DNA of 64,000 nt, from contig NZ_NFHG01000008.1 of assembly GCF_002159265.1 (NCBI RefSeq), positions 1 to 64,000 on the forward strand. The letters run 5' to 3'. The notes beneath the pieces are model-generated. The model was not told the origin of the DNA, did not search any database, and saw nothing but the letters and a program-made list of their open reading frames with translations. The translations under genes and the position numbers were made by a program. The stretch is from Flavonifractor sp. An82 (GTDB taxonomy: Bacteria > Bacillota > Clostridia > Oscillospirales > Oscillospiraceae). Below are positions 16,667-25,254 of the stretch, piece by piece (the stretch's first letter is position 1; each line of letters opens with the position of its first letter).

Positions 16667-19600
16667 TCACTTGATGTGCAGCTCTTTTTCCACATCATTC
16701 AGGTTGATGGTGAGCATCCGGCTGATGCCCTGCTCCTGCATGGTGACGCCGTACAGCACGTCAGCTTCCTCCATGGTGCCGCGGCGGTGGGTAATTACAA
16801 TGAACTGGGTCTTATCCGCCATCTGGCGCATATAGTGGGCAAAGCGTACCACATTGGCGTCGTCCAAGGCGGCCTCGATCTCGTCCATGACTACGAAGGG
16901 GGTGGGCCGCACCTTCAGGATGGCAAAGTAGAGGGCGATGGCCACAAAGGCCTTCTCACCGCCGGACAGCAGGGAGAGCACCTTCAGCGCCTTGCCCGGG
17001 GGCTGTACCTTGATCTCAATGCCGCAGTTGAGGATATCCTCCGGGTCCTCCAGCTCCAGTGTGGCCTTGCCTCCCCGGAAGAGCTCCACAAAGGTCTGCT
17101 GAAAAGCCTCGTTGAGCACGGCAAACTGCTTGGCAAAGATGGAGCGCATCTCCTCGGTGATGTCGGCGATGATGCCCTCCAGTTCCTTTTTGGACTTGAG
17201 CACGTCGTCCCGCTGGTCGGTGAGGTAGGTATAGCGCTCGTTGATGCGCTGGAACTCGTCGATGGCGTCCAGGTTGATATTGCCCAGAGCGGAGATGGAC
17301 TTTTTCAGCTCTCCCACCCGGCGCTGGGCCTTGGGGACGCTCTCCAGCTCCACCCGCTGAGCCATGGCCGCCTGGTGGGACAGCTCGTAGGTCTCCCACA
17401 GCTTGTCCAGCAGGTTCTTCTCCTCCATGGCGGCGGCGGCCTTCTTCTGCTCCAGCACGGACACCTCCCGCTCCAGATTGAGCAGGGTGCTGTTCTTATC
17501 CCGGGCGTCCTTGTCCGCCTGGTTGCGCTGGGCTTCCAGGGCCAATTTTTCCTCGTTGATGCGGCTGATGGAGGCCTGCCGCTCCTCATTCTCCCGGCGG
17601 ATGGTCTGGAGCTGCCGCTCCTTCTCCGCGATCTCCCGCTCCAGATCGGCGTTCTTCTCCTGGAACTGGGAGAGCATCTTCTCCCGCTCGGCCCTGTCGC
17701 CGGTCAGATCCCGGCGCAGCTCCTCCAGCTCGGTCATGGACTTGCGGGCGGCCTGGGCCTCCGCCTCCAGGGCGGCCAGGCGCATATTCAGCTCGGCAAT
17801 GGCCTCTCCCAGGGCGGCGGCCCGCTCCTGGGCATCGCTCTGGCCCTTGGCCTTGCCCTCAGCCTCGGCACGCAGGGCGGCGGCAGCACCCTCCAGAGAT
17901 TCTACCCGGGCCCGGGCGGCCCGGGTGTCCGCCTCGATCTGGGCGGAACGGGCCTGGAGCTGTTCCAGCTCCTCCTTCTGGTCGGCCCGCTGCTTGTTCA
18001 AATCGGCCAGCTGGGTATCCAGATGGCCCAGGCGCTCCTCCAGCTTGAGGATATCGTCCTCGTGGCGGCGCTGCTGGGCCTGGGCGGTCTCCATCTCGTA
18101 GGAGGCGGCGGTGGCCTCCCGGCGGGCCTCCTCCATGGCGTGGGCGGCGTCAGCCAGCTGCCGGGCCACACCGGAGCGTTGCTGCTCCAGCCGTTCCAGC
18201 TCGTTGGCCCGGCTCAGAATACCCGCGCTGCGGGAGGCCGAGCCGCCGGTCATGGAGCCGCCGGGGTTGAGGAGCTGACCGTCCAGGGTAACAATCTTGA
18301 AGCGATAGCTGTATTTCCGGGCCATGGCAATGGCCTTGTCCATATCCTCGGCCACCACAGTGCGGCCCAGCAGGCTGGAGAAGATCTTCTCATACCGGGG
18401 ATCGAACTGGATGAGCTCGTTGCCCAGGCCCACAAAGCCGGGCTCCTTGCGCACGCCCTGATCCCGGAAGTCGGAGGGTCGGATGGAGCTCAAAGGCAGG
18501 AAGGTGCTCCGGCCGCCGTCCCGGCGCTTCAGGTACTGGATGGCAGCCTTGCCGTCCTCCTCCCGCTCCACCACGATATGCTGCATGGCGCCCCCCAGGG
18601 CGATCTCGATGGCCACGGTGCAGGCGTCGGGCACGTGGATCAGTCCGGCCACCGGGCCGTGGACTCCCCGGAGCTGGCCCTTCTTGGCCTCCCCCATCAC
18701 CAGCTTCACCGCTCTGGAGTAGCCCTCATACATCTTTTCCATCTCGGAGAGCATATGGATGCGGGAATTGAGGGCATTGTCCTCCATCTGGAGCTTGACG
18801 TGGCGCTCCTCGGCCTCCTTGGCCTTCCGCTGCCGGGTCTCCAGCCGCAGGGCGTAGCCGCTGATAATGTTCTGTAAGCTGTCCCTATCCTCCTTGGCCT
18901 GCTCCAGCTCCTGGGCGGCCTGGCGGCGGGTCTCCTCCGCCTCATGGAGCCGCTCCTCGCCTGCGGCCAGCTCCTGACGCATGGCCTCGTCCCGGTCCAG
19001 CACCTCCTGGGCGGCGGCGGCCAGGGCGGAGATAAGGGCCTTGGCATCGGCGGCGGAGGCGTTCTCCACCGCCTCCTTCCGGCGCAGGTCCTCCAGCTCC
19101 TGGGCGATGACGCCTGCAGAGCGGCTGGCCGAGGCGGCCTCCGTCTGGCGGTCCGCCAGCTGCTGGCGCAGGTGGGCGGCCTGGCCCTCCAGCTCCTCCA
19201 GACGGGTCTTGCGTTCCCCGATCTGGGCGGCGATGGAGTCGGCCCGGCCCTCCTGCTGCTCCAGCTCCCGCTGGATGCGGTCCCGGTTCTCCAGGTTGTT
19301 CTGAATGTTGGTTTTGAGAACGGCGATGGCGTTGTCCAGGCCGTTGGCGTCGGCCTCCCGCTGCATCATCTGGAAGCGGACACCCTCGGTCTCCACATCC
19401 TTGTCCCGCATCTGGGCGGAAAAGGACTCAGCGGCGGCATACAGGTCCTCCACCTGCTGCTGGACCTCGCCCTTCTCCCGGACGGCATTTTCATAGTCGG
19501 ACAGGGTCTTGAGGGACCCGGCCCGGATCTTCTCCAGCTGGTCCAGCCACAGGGAAATCTCCAGCCCACGCAGCTCGTCCCGCAGGATAAGGAATTTTTT

Positions 19601-20236
19601 CGCCTTTTCGCTCTGCTGGCGCAGAGGCTCCACCTGGAGCTCCAGCTCGTCGATCTTGTCAGTAATGCGCACCAGGTTCTCCTGGGTACGCTCCAGCTTG
19701 CGCTCGGCCTCCTCCTTCCGGTGGCGGAAGCGGGAGATGCCTGCGGCCTCCTCAAAGATCTCCCGGCGGTCGCCGCTCTTGACCGACAGGATCTCGTCGA
19801 TCCGGCCCTGGCCGATGATGGAGTAGCCCTCCCGGCCCAGACCGGTGTCCATGAACAGCTCGTTCACGTCCTTGAGACGGACGGAGCGGCGGTTGATGTA
19901 GTACTCACTCTCGCCGGACCGGTAGTACCGGCGGGTGACCATGACCTCGCTCTCCTCCAGTGGGAAGATGTGGTCGGTATTGTCCAGCACCAGGGACACC
20001 TCGGCAAAGCCCTGCTGCTTGCGCAGGGCGGTACCGCCGAAGATCACATCCTCCATCTTACCGCCCCGGAGGGCCTTGGTGGACTGCTCCCCCATGACCC
20101 AGCGGATGGCGTCGGAGATATTCGATTTTCCGCTGCCGTTGGGCCCAACGATGGCGGTGATGTCCTCCCCGAAGGAGAGGACCGTTTTATCCGGGAATGA
20201 TTTGAATCCCTGGATCTCCAGCGCTTTTAAATACAA
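16667..20236 (-). CDS. smc: Chromosome segregation protein SMC
   Basis: A 1189-residue condensin ATPase. Walker A GPNGSGKSNISDAIRWVMG is at about 32-50, long coiled coils surround a hinge near 510-660 (GAMQHIVVE, GGSMTGGSASRSAG), and the C-terminal head has LLSGGEKAFVAIAL plus Walker B FVVMDEIEAALDDANV. I place the start at a TTG at 20236, preceded by GAGGTG, giving (M)YLKALEIQGFKSF; a GTG 18 bases upstream is in frame but has no binding site. It has its own promoter because the usual upstream gene rnc is 4 kb away. Confidence 0.97.
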   Translation of the reverse strand: MYLKALEIQGFKSFPDKTVLSFGEDITAIVGPNGSGKSNISDAIRWVMGEQSTKALRGGKMEDVIFGGTALRKQQGFAEVSLVLDNTDHIFPLEESEVMVTRRYYRSGESEYYINRRSVRLKDVNELFMDTGLGREGYSIIGQGRIDEILSVKSGDRREIFEEAAGISRFRHRKEEAERKLERTQENLVRITDKIDELELQVEPLRQQSEKAKKFLILRDELRGLEISLWLDQLEKIRAGSLKTLSDYENAVREKGEVQQQVEDLYAAAESFSAQMRDKDVETEGVRFQMMQREADANGLDNAIAVLKTNIQNNLENRDRIQRELEQQEGRADSIAAQIGERKTRLEELEGQAAHLRQQLADRQTEAASASRSAGVIAQELEDLRRKEAVENASAADAKALISALAAAAQEVLDRDEAMRQELAAGEERLHEAEETRRQAAQELEQAKEDRDSLQNIISGYALRLETRQRKAKEAEERHVKLQMEDNALNSRIHMLSEMEKMYEGYSRAVKLVMGEAKKGQLRGVHGPVAGLIHVPDACTVAIEIALGGAMQHIVVEREEDGKAAIQYLKRRDGGRSTFLPLSSIRPSDFRDQGVRKEPGFVGLGNELIQFDPRYEKIFSSLLGRTVVAEDMDKAIAMARKYSYRFKIVTLDGQLLNPGGSMTGGSASRSAGILSRANELERLEQQRSGVARQLADAAHAMEEARREATAASYEMETAQAQQRRHEDDILKLEERLGHLDTQLADLNKQRADQKEELEQLQARSAQIEADTRAARARVESLEGAAAALRAEAEGKAKGQSDAQERAAALGEAIAELNMRLAALEAEAQAARKSMTELEELRRDLTGDRAEREKMLSQFQEKNADLEREIAEKERQLQTIRRENEERQASISRINEEKLALEAQRNQADKDARDKNSTLLNLEREVSVLEQKKAAAAMEEKNLLDKLWETYELSHQAAMAQRVELESVPKAQRRVGELKKSISALGNINLDAIDEFQRINERYTYLTDQRDDVLKSKKELEGIIADITEEMRSIFAKQFAVLNEAFQQTFVELFRGGKATLELEDPEDILNCGIEIKVQPPGKALKVLSLLSGGEKAFVAIALYFAILKVRPTPFVVMDEIEAALDDANVVRFAHYMRQMADKTQFIVITHRRGTMEEADVLYGVTMQEQGISRMLTINLNDVEKELHIK

Positions 20237-20274
20237 GGCGGCACCTCGCAACACACGTACTCTTGAATTAAAAT

Positions 20275-20304
20275 ATTATATCAAGAATGCATCTGCATTG
20301 TAAA
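20275..20304 (-). promoter_or_regulatory. Promoter for smc-ftsY
   Basis: On the minus strand TTTACA (20299-20304) and a perfect TATAAT (20275-20280) are 18 bases apart, about 40 bases before the TTG start of smc. Confidence 0.7.
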
Positions 20305-20341
20305 CCCTTTTACGCCGCTTTTGAGGCCGCCGGACAGAGAA

Positions 20342-20392
20342 AGCCCTCCGTCCGGCTTCCCGTCTCTTGTGCGGAAAGTCCAACGGAGGGCT
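20342..20392 (-). terminator. Stem-loop, possible terminator of the iclR operon
   Basis: AGCCCTCCGT (20342-20351) and ACGGAGGGCT (20383-20392) form a perfect 10-bp stem with a 31-base loop, followed on the minus strand by TTCTCTGTCC. The large loop and weak T run make this only a probable terminator. Confidence 0.5.
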
Positions 20393-20415
20393 GCTGTTTG
20401 GAAAGCGCCGGGTTC

Positions 20416-21183
20416 TCACTGGGGGTTGTATCCCAGCTCCCGGGAGATGGCTTCCGCCATCTGGATGGTCAGTTTTTTGGCCCGTTCAAAGTGCTCTGAA
20501 CCGATGCGGTGGAACATGCTTACCACCGCCACAGAATAACATACCGTTCCGGAGGCATTACGAATCGGGGCCGCTACTGAGCACAGCCCCGTATGGAATT
20601 CGCTGTTTTCCACCGCGAAACCCTGCTTCCGGATGGCGTCCAGCTCAGGGGCCAGCTTCTCATAGGTATCAATGGTATTGGGGGTATACACCTTCATCCC
20701 CCGCTCCCGCAGGATCCGCCGTACTTCCGCCCCCGAAAGATGGGCCAGCATCACCTTGCCCTGAACGGTGCAGTGTACCGGCAGAGAGGCCCCTGCGCGG
20801 GTAACCACATGGAAGGCGCTGGCAGACTCCAGGAATTCCAAAATCAGCGCCTCCCCCTGGTTGAGGAGGGCCAGGCAAACCGACTCTCCCGTCTCCGACC
20901 CCAGTTTCTGCAGATAGGGTCTGGCCAGATCGGTCACGCCCAGGCCTTGCCTGACGCTGCATCCCAGTTCGAACAGGTGCAGTCCCAACCAGTAGGTCCC
21001 GTCCATGGGCTGCTGCTCCACCAGGTTTTCAGCTCGCAGGGTGGCCAGTATGCGGTGAGTGGTGCTCTTGGGCAGGCCCACCTCGCTGGCGGTCTCCCGC
21101 AGAGTGACTGCCCCTCCCCGCTCTGCCATATACTCCAAAATCTGGATTGCCCTGTGGAGGGATTGTATCTCGTTGTCAGACAT
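20416..21183 (-). CDS. IclR family transcriptional regulator
   Basis: A 255-residue regulator. The winged helix-turn-helix at about 8-65 reads ILEYMAERGGAVTLRETASEVGLPKSTTHRILATL; the effector-binding IclR domain (about 75-250) contains GESVCLALLNQGEALILEF, PVHCTVQGKVMLAH and FHTGLCSVAAPIRN. It overlaps the end of the NCS2 permease gene by 8 bases and is last in that operon. It probably controls the nucleobase module, possibly through the 15-bp palindrome at 23914. Confidence 0.92.
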   Translation of the reverse strand: MSDNEIQSLHRAIQILEYMAERGGAVTLRETASEVGLPKSTTHRILATLRAENLVEQQPMDGTYWLGLHLFELGCSVRQGLGVTDLARPYLQKLGSETGESVCLALLNQGEALILEFLESASAFHVVTRAGASLPVHCTVQGKVMLAHLSGAEVRRILRERGMKVYTPNTIDTYEKLAPELDAIRKQGFAVENSEFHTGLCSVAAPIRNASGTVCYSVAVVSMFHRIGSEHFERAKKLTIQMAEAISRELGYNPQ

Positions 21184-22442
21184 GCTCTTCCTTTTTCTCC
21201 TTCAGAAGTACATTCAGCAACAGATTCAGTACGATACCGCAGACCACCGCGATAAACACGTTGGAGGTGACCAGCAGGTTGAGGAACTTGGGCAGGGAGG
21301 CCGCCCACTCCGCGCCGGTGGTGCTGCAGAACAGGGGCAGCATCACCGACATGCCGATGGTGGTGCCCGCAACCAGTGTGTTGCGCTGGTTATGTTCAGA
21401 GGACTGGATCACTTCGATGCCCGAAAACATGATCATGGCCGCAGAGACTAGGAACACGCCGCCTACGATGGGCCGCGGGATGGCCGCCAGCAGTGCGGCC
21501 AGTTTGGGGCTGAGGCCATACAGGAGAAACAGAACCGCCGCCACCTGGGTCACCCGACGGGAGGCCACGCCGGTGGCCGCCACAATGCCGATGTTCTGGG
21601 TATAGCTGGTGGTAGGCAGGGAGCCGAAAAGGGCGCAGATGGCGCAGCCAAACCCTTCGGCCATGATTCCCTTATCAATATGCTTTACCCGATAGGTTTC
21701 CCCGCAGGTGGCACACAGGGCGGCATAGTCGCCCACTGACTCAAACATAGAGCCGATGTAGCCGGTAAAGCCGCCCAGGACCGCTGCGCCCACCACCGCC
21801 ACCGCGGTGCCGTTACCCACGCCCACCAGCAGGACCGTGATGAGGATAAAGCCCTGGCTGAGCAGGCCCTTTCCCTTGAATTTGAAAATCAGGCATAGCA
21901 CAAAGGAGCCCAGGGCCATACCCAGCAGCAGCGGATCACTGCTGGAGAAGGCCCAGCTCACCGCCAGTTTAGCGGCCACAAAGCCGATGGCTGCCACCAC
22001 GGAGCCCACTACCACCGGCGGAATGAGTTTACGGATCTTGCTCATCAGGCGGGCGGCGCCCACCACGCCTTCGATGAGGCCGCCTATGATCACCGCCCCC
22101 CACATGGCGGGCATGCCGTAGGCGGCAGTGACGCTGCCCATGGAGGACACCAGGGCGGACGAAGGTCCCTGGACCAGAGGCAGGCGGTTGCCGATGGTAG
22201 TTTGCAGCAGGGTACAGATACCCATACAGAAGAAGCAGGAGGCGATCATAACCGGCAGTACCGCCTCCGGCAGGCCGGCCAGCGCCACGAAAGAGCCGGC
22301 CCAGATAAAAGGCCACCAGAGTAATCTGGAATGCAAAATACAGTGTCTGTGCCCAATTCTTTGGGACCTCTTCCACGCCGATGGAAACAGTTACGGTGCT
22401 CTCAGGCTGGGTATCAAAAATGGGTTGTTCCGGTTGATACAT
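21176..22442 (-). pseudogene. NCS2 family uracil/xanthine permease, frameshifted
   Basis: Two overlapping frames together make one NCS2 nucleobase permease of about 422 residues. The 5' part starts at 22442 (AAGGAG upstream) and reads MYQPEQPIFD...WAQTLYFAFQITLVAF; the 3' part continues IWAGSFVALAGLPEAVLPVM and runs with some 12 membrane segments to 21176, including QGPSSALVSSMGSV and GSLPTTSYTQNIG. The join is at a run of four A (22307-22310 on the plus strand); removing one base restores the frame. Either a real loss of function or a homopolymer sequencing error. Confidence 0.85.
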
Positions 22443-22480
22443 CGAGGCACTCCTTTCTCACACCGCGGGAGGAAAGGTCT

Positions 22481-22512
22481 GACCCGGAGAAGCCGCGGGC
22501 CCTCTCCGGGTC
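22481..22512 (-). other. Stem-loop between amidohydrolase and permease genes
   Basis: GACCCGGAGA (22481-22490) and TCTCCGGGTC (22503-22512) form a perfect 10-bp stem in the 104-base gap. There is no T run, so it may be an mRNA processing or stability element rather than a terminator. Confidence 0.5.
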
Positions 22513-22546
22513 CGGCTCGTTGGGTTGCTTCGTTGTCTCAGCTGTC

Positions 22547-23785
22547 TCAGAGAATCTCGCCGCCCCGCATAAAGCGGGCGATCACGGTTCCATGGCGAAT
22601 TACGTACGGACGGGAAGCCCGGGTACGCAGGGCCTCCTGCACATTGTCTGCGTCAATCAGATTCAGGTCCGCATCATTGCCCACGGCAATGCCGTAGCTT
22701 CCTTCCGGATCAAAGATGCGGTAGCTGTTGGTGGTCAGCATGTCAAACATGAGCCGGGCGGTGGCCGGCGTGTTGTACTGGGCCGTGTAGGCACCCACCA
22801 GGCCGTAGTCCAGCGGGTCACCTGTACCGTAGAGGTGGAATCCGTCGCAGATGGTGTCCTGGGCAGTCGCCACGTTGATCCCCATGTCCACCATCTCCCG
22901 GATCCGGGTCACGCCCCGGGTACGGGGTTCGGCGTCGATCCCCATGATGGCCAGCACCTGGGTGTTGGTACACACGTTGACGCCCGCCTGGGCCAGCAGC
23001 TTCATCACCTTGATGGCGTGGGACTGGTTTTGGTAGGCGATGGAGGTACAATGGCCGCCGGTCACCCGGCCAGCCCACCCCTTCTGCAATGTCTTCCACG
23101 CAGTATATTCCAGCGTGCGGTCAAACATGTCCTTGGACTGGTCAATGTGCATGTCGATCATGCAGCCGTACTTCTCTGCGATTTCAAAGACCAGGTCCAC
23201 ATGGCGGTCCTTCAGCTCATCCAGCCACTCGGCGGCAGGCATTCCGCCCGCTACATCGGCCCCCATTTCCATGGCCTGCCACATCAGCTTCTCTGTGCCC
23301 TCGTTGCAATAGATTCCCTCCTGGGGAAAGGCCACGATCTGGAGATCGCAGATGTCCTTGGTCTCTTCCCGGGCCGCCAGGACCCCTTCCAGGCCTATCA
23401 GACCGCACATATTGTCGATATCCACGTTGGTCCGCAGCTTGGTGGTGCCGTACATGACACACTCCCGGATGGCCCGCACCGCCCGAGCCTTGACATCCTC
23501 CACCGTGTAGTGGCGCTTGATGTCGTGCATAATGTGGATGGAGTCCTCCAGGGTCTCCACACTGCTCTCCCGCCCCTGCAAAGCGGTGTAGGCCTTGTCA
23601 AAGTGCATGTGAGTATTGACAAAGGTCGGGCAGGCCAGCATACCGGCCGCGTCGATGATTTCCACCCCGTCCGCGCCGGCCACATCAATTCCCGGCGCAA
23701 TCTCAAGATACTTTCCTTCACGGCTGATCAGAATGTCGGTCAGCTCAGCCTGATCCAAAAGTTTGGCGTTCCTGATGAGCAGCAT
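22547..23785 (-). CDS. Cytosine deaminase-like metal-dependent amidohydrolase
   Basis: A 412-residue amidohydrolase-superfamily enzyme close to bacterial cytosine deaminase/CodA-like hydrolases. Metal ligands are visible: H59 and H61 in NTHMHFDKAY, H213 in MIDMHIDQS, H245 in GGHCTS and D310 in ATAQDTICDG. The C-terminal FDPEGSYGIAVGNDADLNLID closes the barrel in the usual way. The start at 23785 is preferred because AAGGGAG lies 6 bases upstream. Together with the permease and IclR it suggests salvage of a pyrimidine or another cyclic amide; the exact substrate cannot be told. Confidence 0.88.
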   Translation of the reverse strand: MLLIRNAKLLDQAELTDILISREGKYLEIAPGIDVAGADGVEIIDAAGMLACPTFVNTHMHFDKAYTALQGRESSVETLEDSIHIMHDIKRHYTVEDVKARAVRAIRECVMYGTTKLRTNVDIDNMCGLIGLEGVLAAREETKDICDLQIVAFPQEGIYCNEGTEKLMWQAMEMGADVAGGMPAAEWLDELKDRHVDLVFEIAEKYGCMIDMHIDQSKDMFDRTLEYTAWKTLQKGWAGRVTGGHCTSIAYQNQSHAIKVMKLLAQAGVNVCTNTQVLAIMGIDAEPRTRGVTRIREMVDMGINVATAQDTICDGFHLYGTGDPLDYGLVGAYTAQYNTPATARLMFDMLTTNSYRIFDPEGSYGIAVGNDADLNLIDADNVQEALRTRASRPYVIRHGTVIARFMRGGEIL

Positions 23786-23856
23786 GGTCTCCCTTCCTTT
23801 CTTCATGTATGAAATGGTGATTGGTCTCTGCGCAGGGAATTCCCCACAGTTCTAAT

Positions 23857-23885
23857 ATTATACCTCGTTCCATTTTTTCACATGA
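23857..23885 (-). promoter_or_regulatory. Promoter of the nucleobase operon
   Basis: A perfect TATAAT (23857-23862, minus strand) lies 72 bases before the amidohydrolase start. The -35 region 17 bases upstream (TCATGT) is poor, consistent with activator or regulator control. Confidence 0.55.
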
Positions 23886-23913
23886 GTCCTCATTCCTTGT
23901 GACGGGAGTTTTG

Positions 23914-23928
23914 TTCCGCAATGCGGAA
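23914..23928. promoter_or_regulatory. Perfect 15-bp palindrome, candidate IclR operator
   Basis: TTCCGCAATGCGGAA is perfectly symmetric around its central A. It lies about 55 bases upstream of the TATAAT of the nucleobase operon and touches the foot of the rnc terminator. IclR-family regulators bind palindromes of this size; the assignment to this IclR is inference. Confidence 0.5.
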
Positions 23929-23973
23929 TTTAAAAAGCCGAAGCCTCCTGCGGAGGCTTCGGCTTTTTAAATT
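23927..23973. terminator. Strong bidirectional terminator after rnc
   Basis: A perfect 22-bp stem (arms 23927-23948 and 23952-23973) with loop TGC contains GCCGAAGCCTCC and T/A runs on both sides. It ends the plsX-acpP-rnc message on the minus strand. Confidence 0.92.
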
Positions 23974-23987
23974 CTGCGGCAATTACT

Positions 23988-24240
23988 CAGCCTTTCAGCT
24001 TCTCAATAGCGGCCTTGGCGGCGTTCTGCTCCGCTCCCCAAACCGCGCGGCGGTTTGGGAACCCATTCCTTTCATCTGCTCGGGCGAAGTCAATTCGCCC
24101 GACATCAAGGTTTTGCCTCCGGCAAAACGCTTGGCGCCGCAGCGCGGCGGCTCGCTTGCACTCACAAAAGAGGCGGAGCACCTGGCAATGTTTCAGCCTT
24201 TCAGCTTCTCAATGGCGGCCTTGGCGGCGTTCTGCTCCGC
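23988..24240 (-). repeat. Duplicated rnc 3' end flanking a multi-hairpin element
   Basis: Two 47-bp direct repeats (23988-24034 and 24194-24240) differ at one base; the second is the real rnc 3' end. Between them are four hairpins: 24037-24059 (CCCAAACCGC/GCGGTTTGGG), 24080-24102 (TCGGGCGAA/TTCGCCCGA), 24110-24128 (GTTTTGCC/GGCAAAAC) and 24135-24149 (CGCCGC/GCGGCG). A 15-bp inverted repeat (24166-24180 with 24233-24247) links the element to rnc itself. It looks like insertion of a non-coding palindromic element with duplication of the gene end. A 64-codon open frame through it is a by-product ending in the same residues as RNase III. Confidence 0.8.
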
Positions 24241-24864
24241 CTCTTTTTTGCTGCGGCCCTTACCCTGGCCGATGGGGGTGCCGTTCAGGTCCACCTCTAC
24301 CGAGAAGATCTTGGCGTGATCGGGGCCCTCGGCACCGATGAGCTGATAGCCCAGCACCTGGCCGCTCTCCCGCTGGACCAGCTCCTGCAGGGCGGTCTTG
24401 TAATCCCGGCTGGCGCTCTTCTCCTCTTCCCGGTCCAGAATGAATTTCTGGATGATCTTGCGGGCGGAGCCGATGCCCCCGTCCAGGTAGACGGCGGCGA
24501 TCACCGCCTCCACCGCGTCGGCCACAATGGAGGGGCGCTCCCGGCCGCCGCCGGCGTCCTCACCCTTGCCCAGCTTCAGGTAGGCGCCTAGATCCAGCTG
24601 CTGAGCCACCTCCACCAGGCTGCCCTCGCACACCAGGGCCGCCCGGGTACGGGTCAGATCCCCCTCGGGCAGGTCGGGGTGGGTACGGAACAGATAGTCG
24701 GCAGTCACCATGCCCAGCACGGAGTCTCCCAGAAACTCCAGCCGCTCATTGCTCTGGCAGCCTCTGGCCTTGTTCTCGTTGGCATAGGAGCTGTGGGTCA
24801 GTGCATTTTCCAACAGGGCCCGCTGGTTGAAGCGGTAGCCCAGCTTTTCTTCCAAGGCTTCCAT
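24193..24864 (-). CDS. rnc: Ribonuclease III
   Basis: A 223-residue double-strand-specific endoribonuclease. The RNase III signature NERLEFLGDSVLGMV is at about 39-53 with the second acidic cluster SIVADAVEAVIAAVYLDGG, and a C-terminal dsRNA-binding domain ends KEAEQNAAKAAIEKLKG. It follows acpP by 63 bases (plsX-acpP-rnc is a conserved order) but smc and ftsY, normally next, are 4 kb further on. The final 47 bases are repeated downstream. Confidence 0.97.
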   Translation of the reverse strand: MEALEEKLGYRFNQRALLENALTHSSYANENKARGCQSNERLEFLGDSVLGMVTADYLFRTHPDLPEGDLTRTRAALVCEGSLVEVAQQLDLGAYLKLGKGEDAGGGRERPSIVADAVEAVIAAVYLDGGIGSARKIIQKFILDREEEKSASRDYKTALQELVQRESGQVLGYQLIGAEGPDHAKIFSVEVDLNGTPIGQGKGRSKKEAEQNAAKAAIEKLKG

Positions 24865-24887
24865 GGCCGTCTCTTCCTTTCATGACA

Positions 24888-24912
24888 GGAGCCCCGCCGT
24901 CGGCGGGGCTCC
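24888..24912. other. Stem-loop between acpP and rnc
   Basis: GGAGCCCCGCC and GGCGGGGCTCC form an 11-bp perfect stem with a 3-base loop and no adjoining T run on the minus strand. It probably tunes acpP versus rnc expression by partial termination or RNA protection. Confidence 0.6.
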
Positions 24913-24927
24913 CAGTCGGATTCGGTG

Positions 24928-25161
24928 TCAGTCTTCCAGCTTGGACTTCAGATAGCGGACCAGGTCGGCCACAGTGGCAACCCCGGACAGGTCGTCCTCG
25001 TCCATATTCTCCAGGCCGAATTCCTCTTCCACCGCCATGGTCAGTTCCACGATGTCCAGCGAGTCGGCACCCAGGTCCTCGAAGGAGGTGTCCATGGTGA
25101 TGCTGTCAGCTTCCACACCAAACTGCTCGGACAGCAGACCGGCGATCTTCTCAAAAATCAT
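24928..25161 (-). CDS. acpP: Acyl carrier protein
   Basis: A 77-residue acidic ACP that carries acyl chains on phosphopantetheine during fatty acid synthesis. The modified serine is in LGADSLDIVELTMAVEEEF near residue 36. Two ATGs compete: the one at 25161 gives 9-base spacing from AGGAG, the one at 25167 only 3, so the inner is preferred. It has its own strong promoter although plsX lies just upstream. Confidence 0.96.
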   Translation of the reverse strand: MIFEKIAGLLSEQFGVEADSITMDTSFEDLGADSLDIVELTMAVEEEFGLENMDEDDLSGVATVADLVRYLKSKLED

Positions 25162-25217
25162 GTTCATCTACTCCTGTCGCATCCGTCGTCCGACGGCTTC
25201 ATTGCTCTTGCACTATG

Positions 25218-25246
25218 ATAATAGGCAAGTTTCCATCGCCTGTCAA
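25218..25246 (-). promoter_or_regulatory. Strong promoter for acpP-rnc
   Basis: A consensus TTGACA (25241-25246) and TATTAT (25218-25223), minus strand, are 17 bases apart between plsX and acpP. Its strength fits the high demand for ACP. Confidence 0.85.
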
Positions 25247-25254
25247 TAGGAAAC

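Noticed and set aside
23987-24181. 64-codon frame ending like RNase III
   Set aside because: Its C-terminus is just the duplicated rnc tail and the rest reads through the hairpin element; there is no ribosome binding site.
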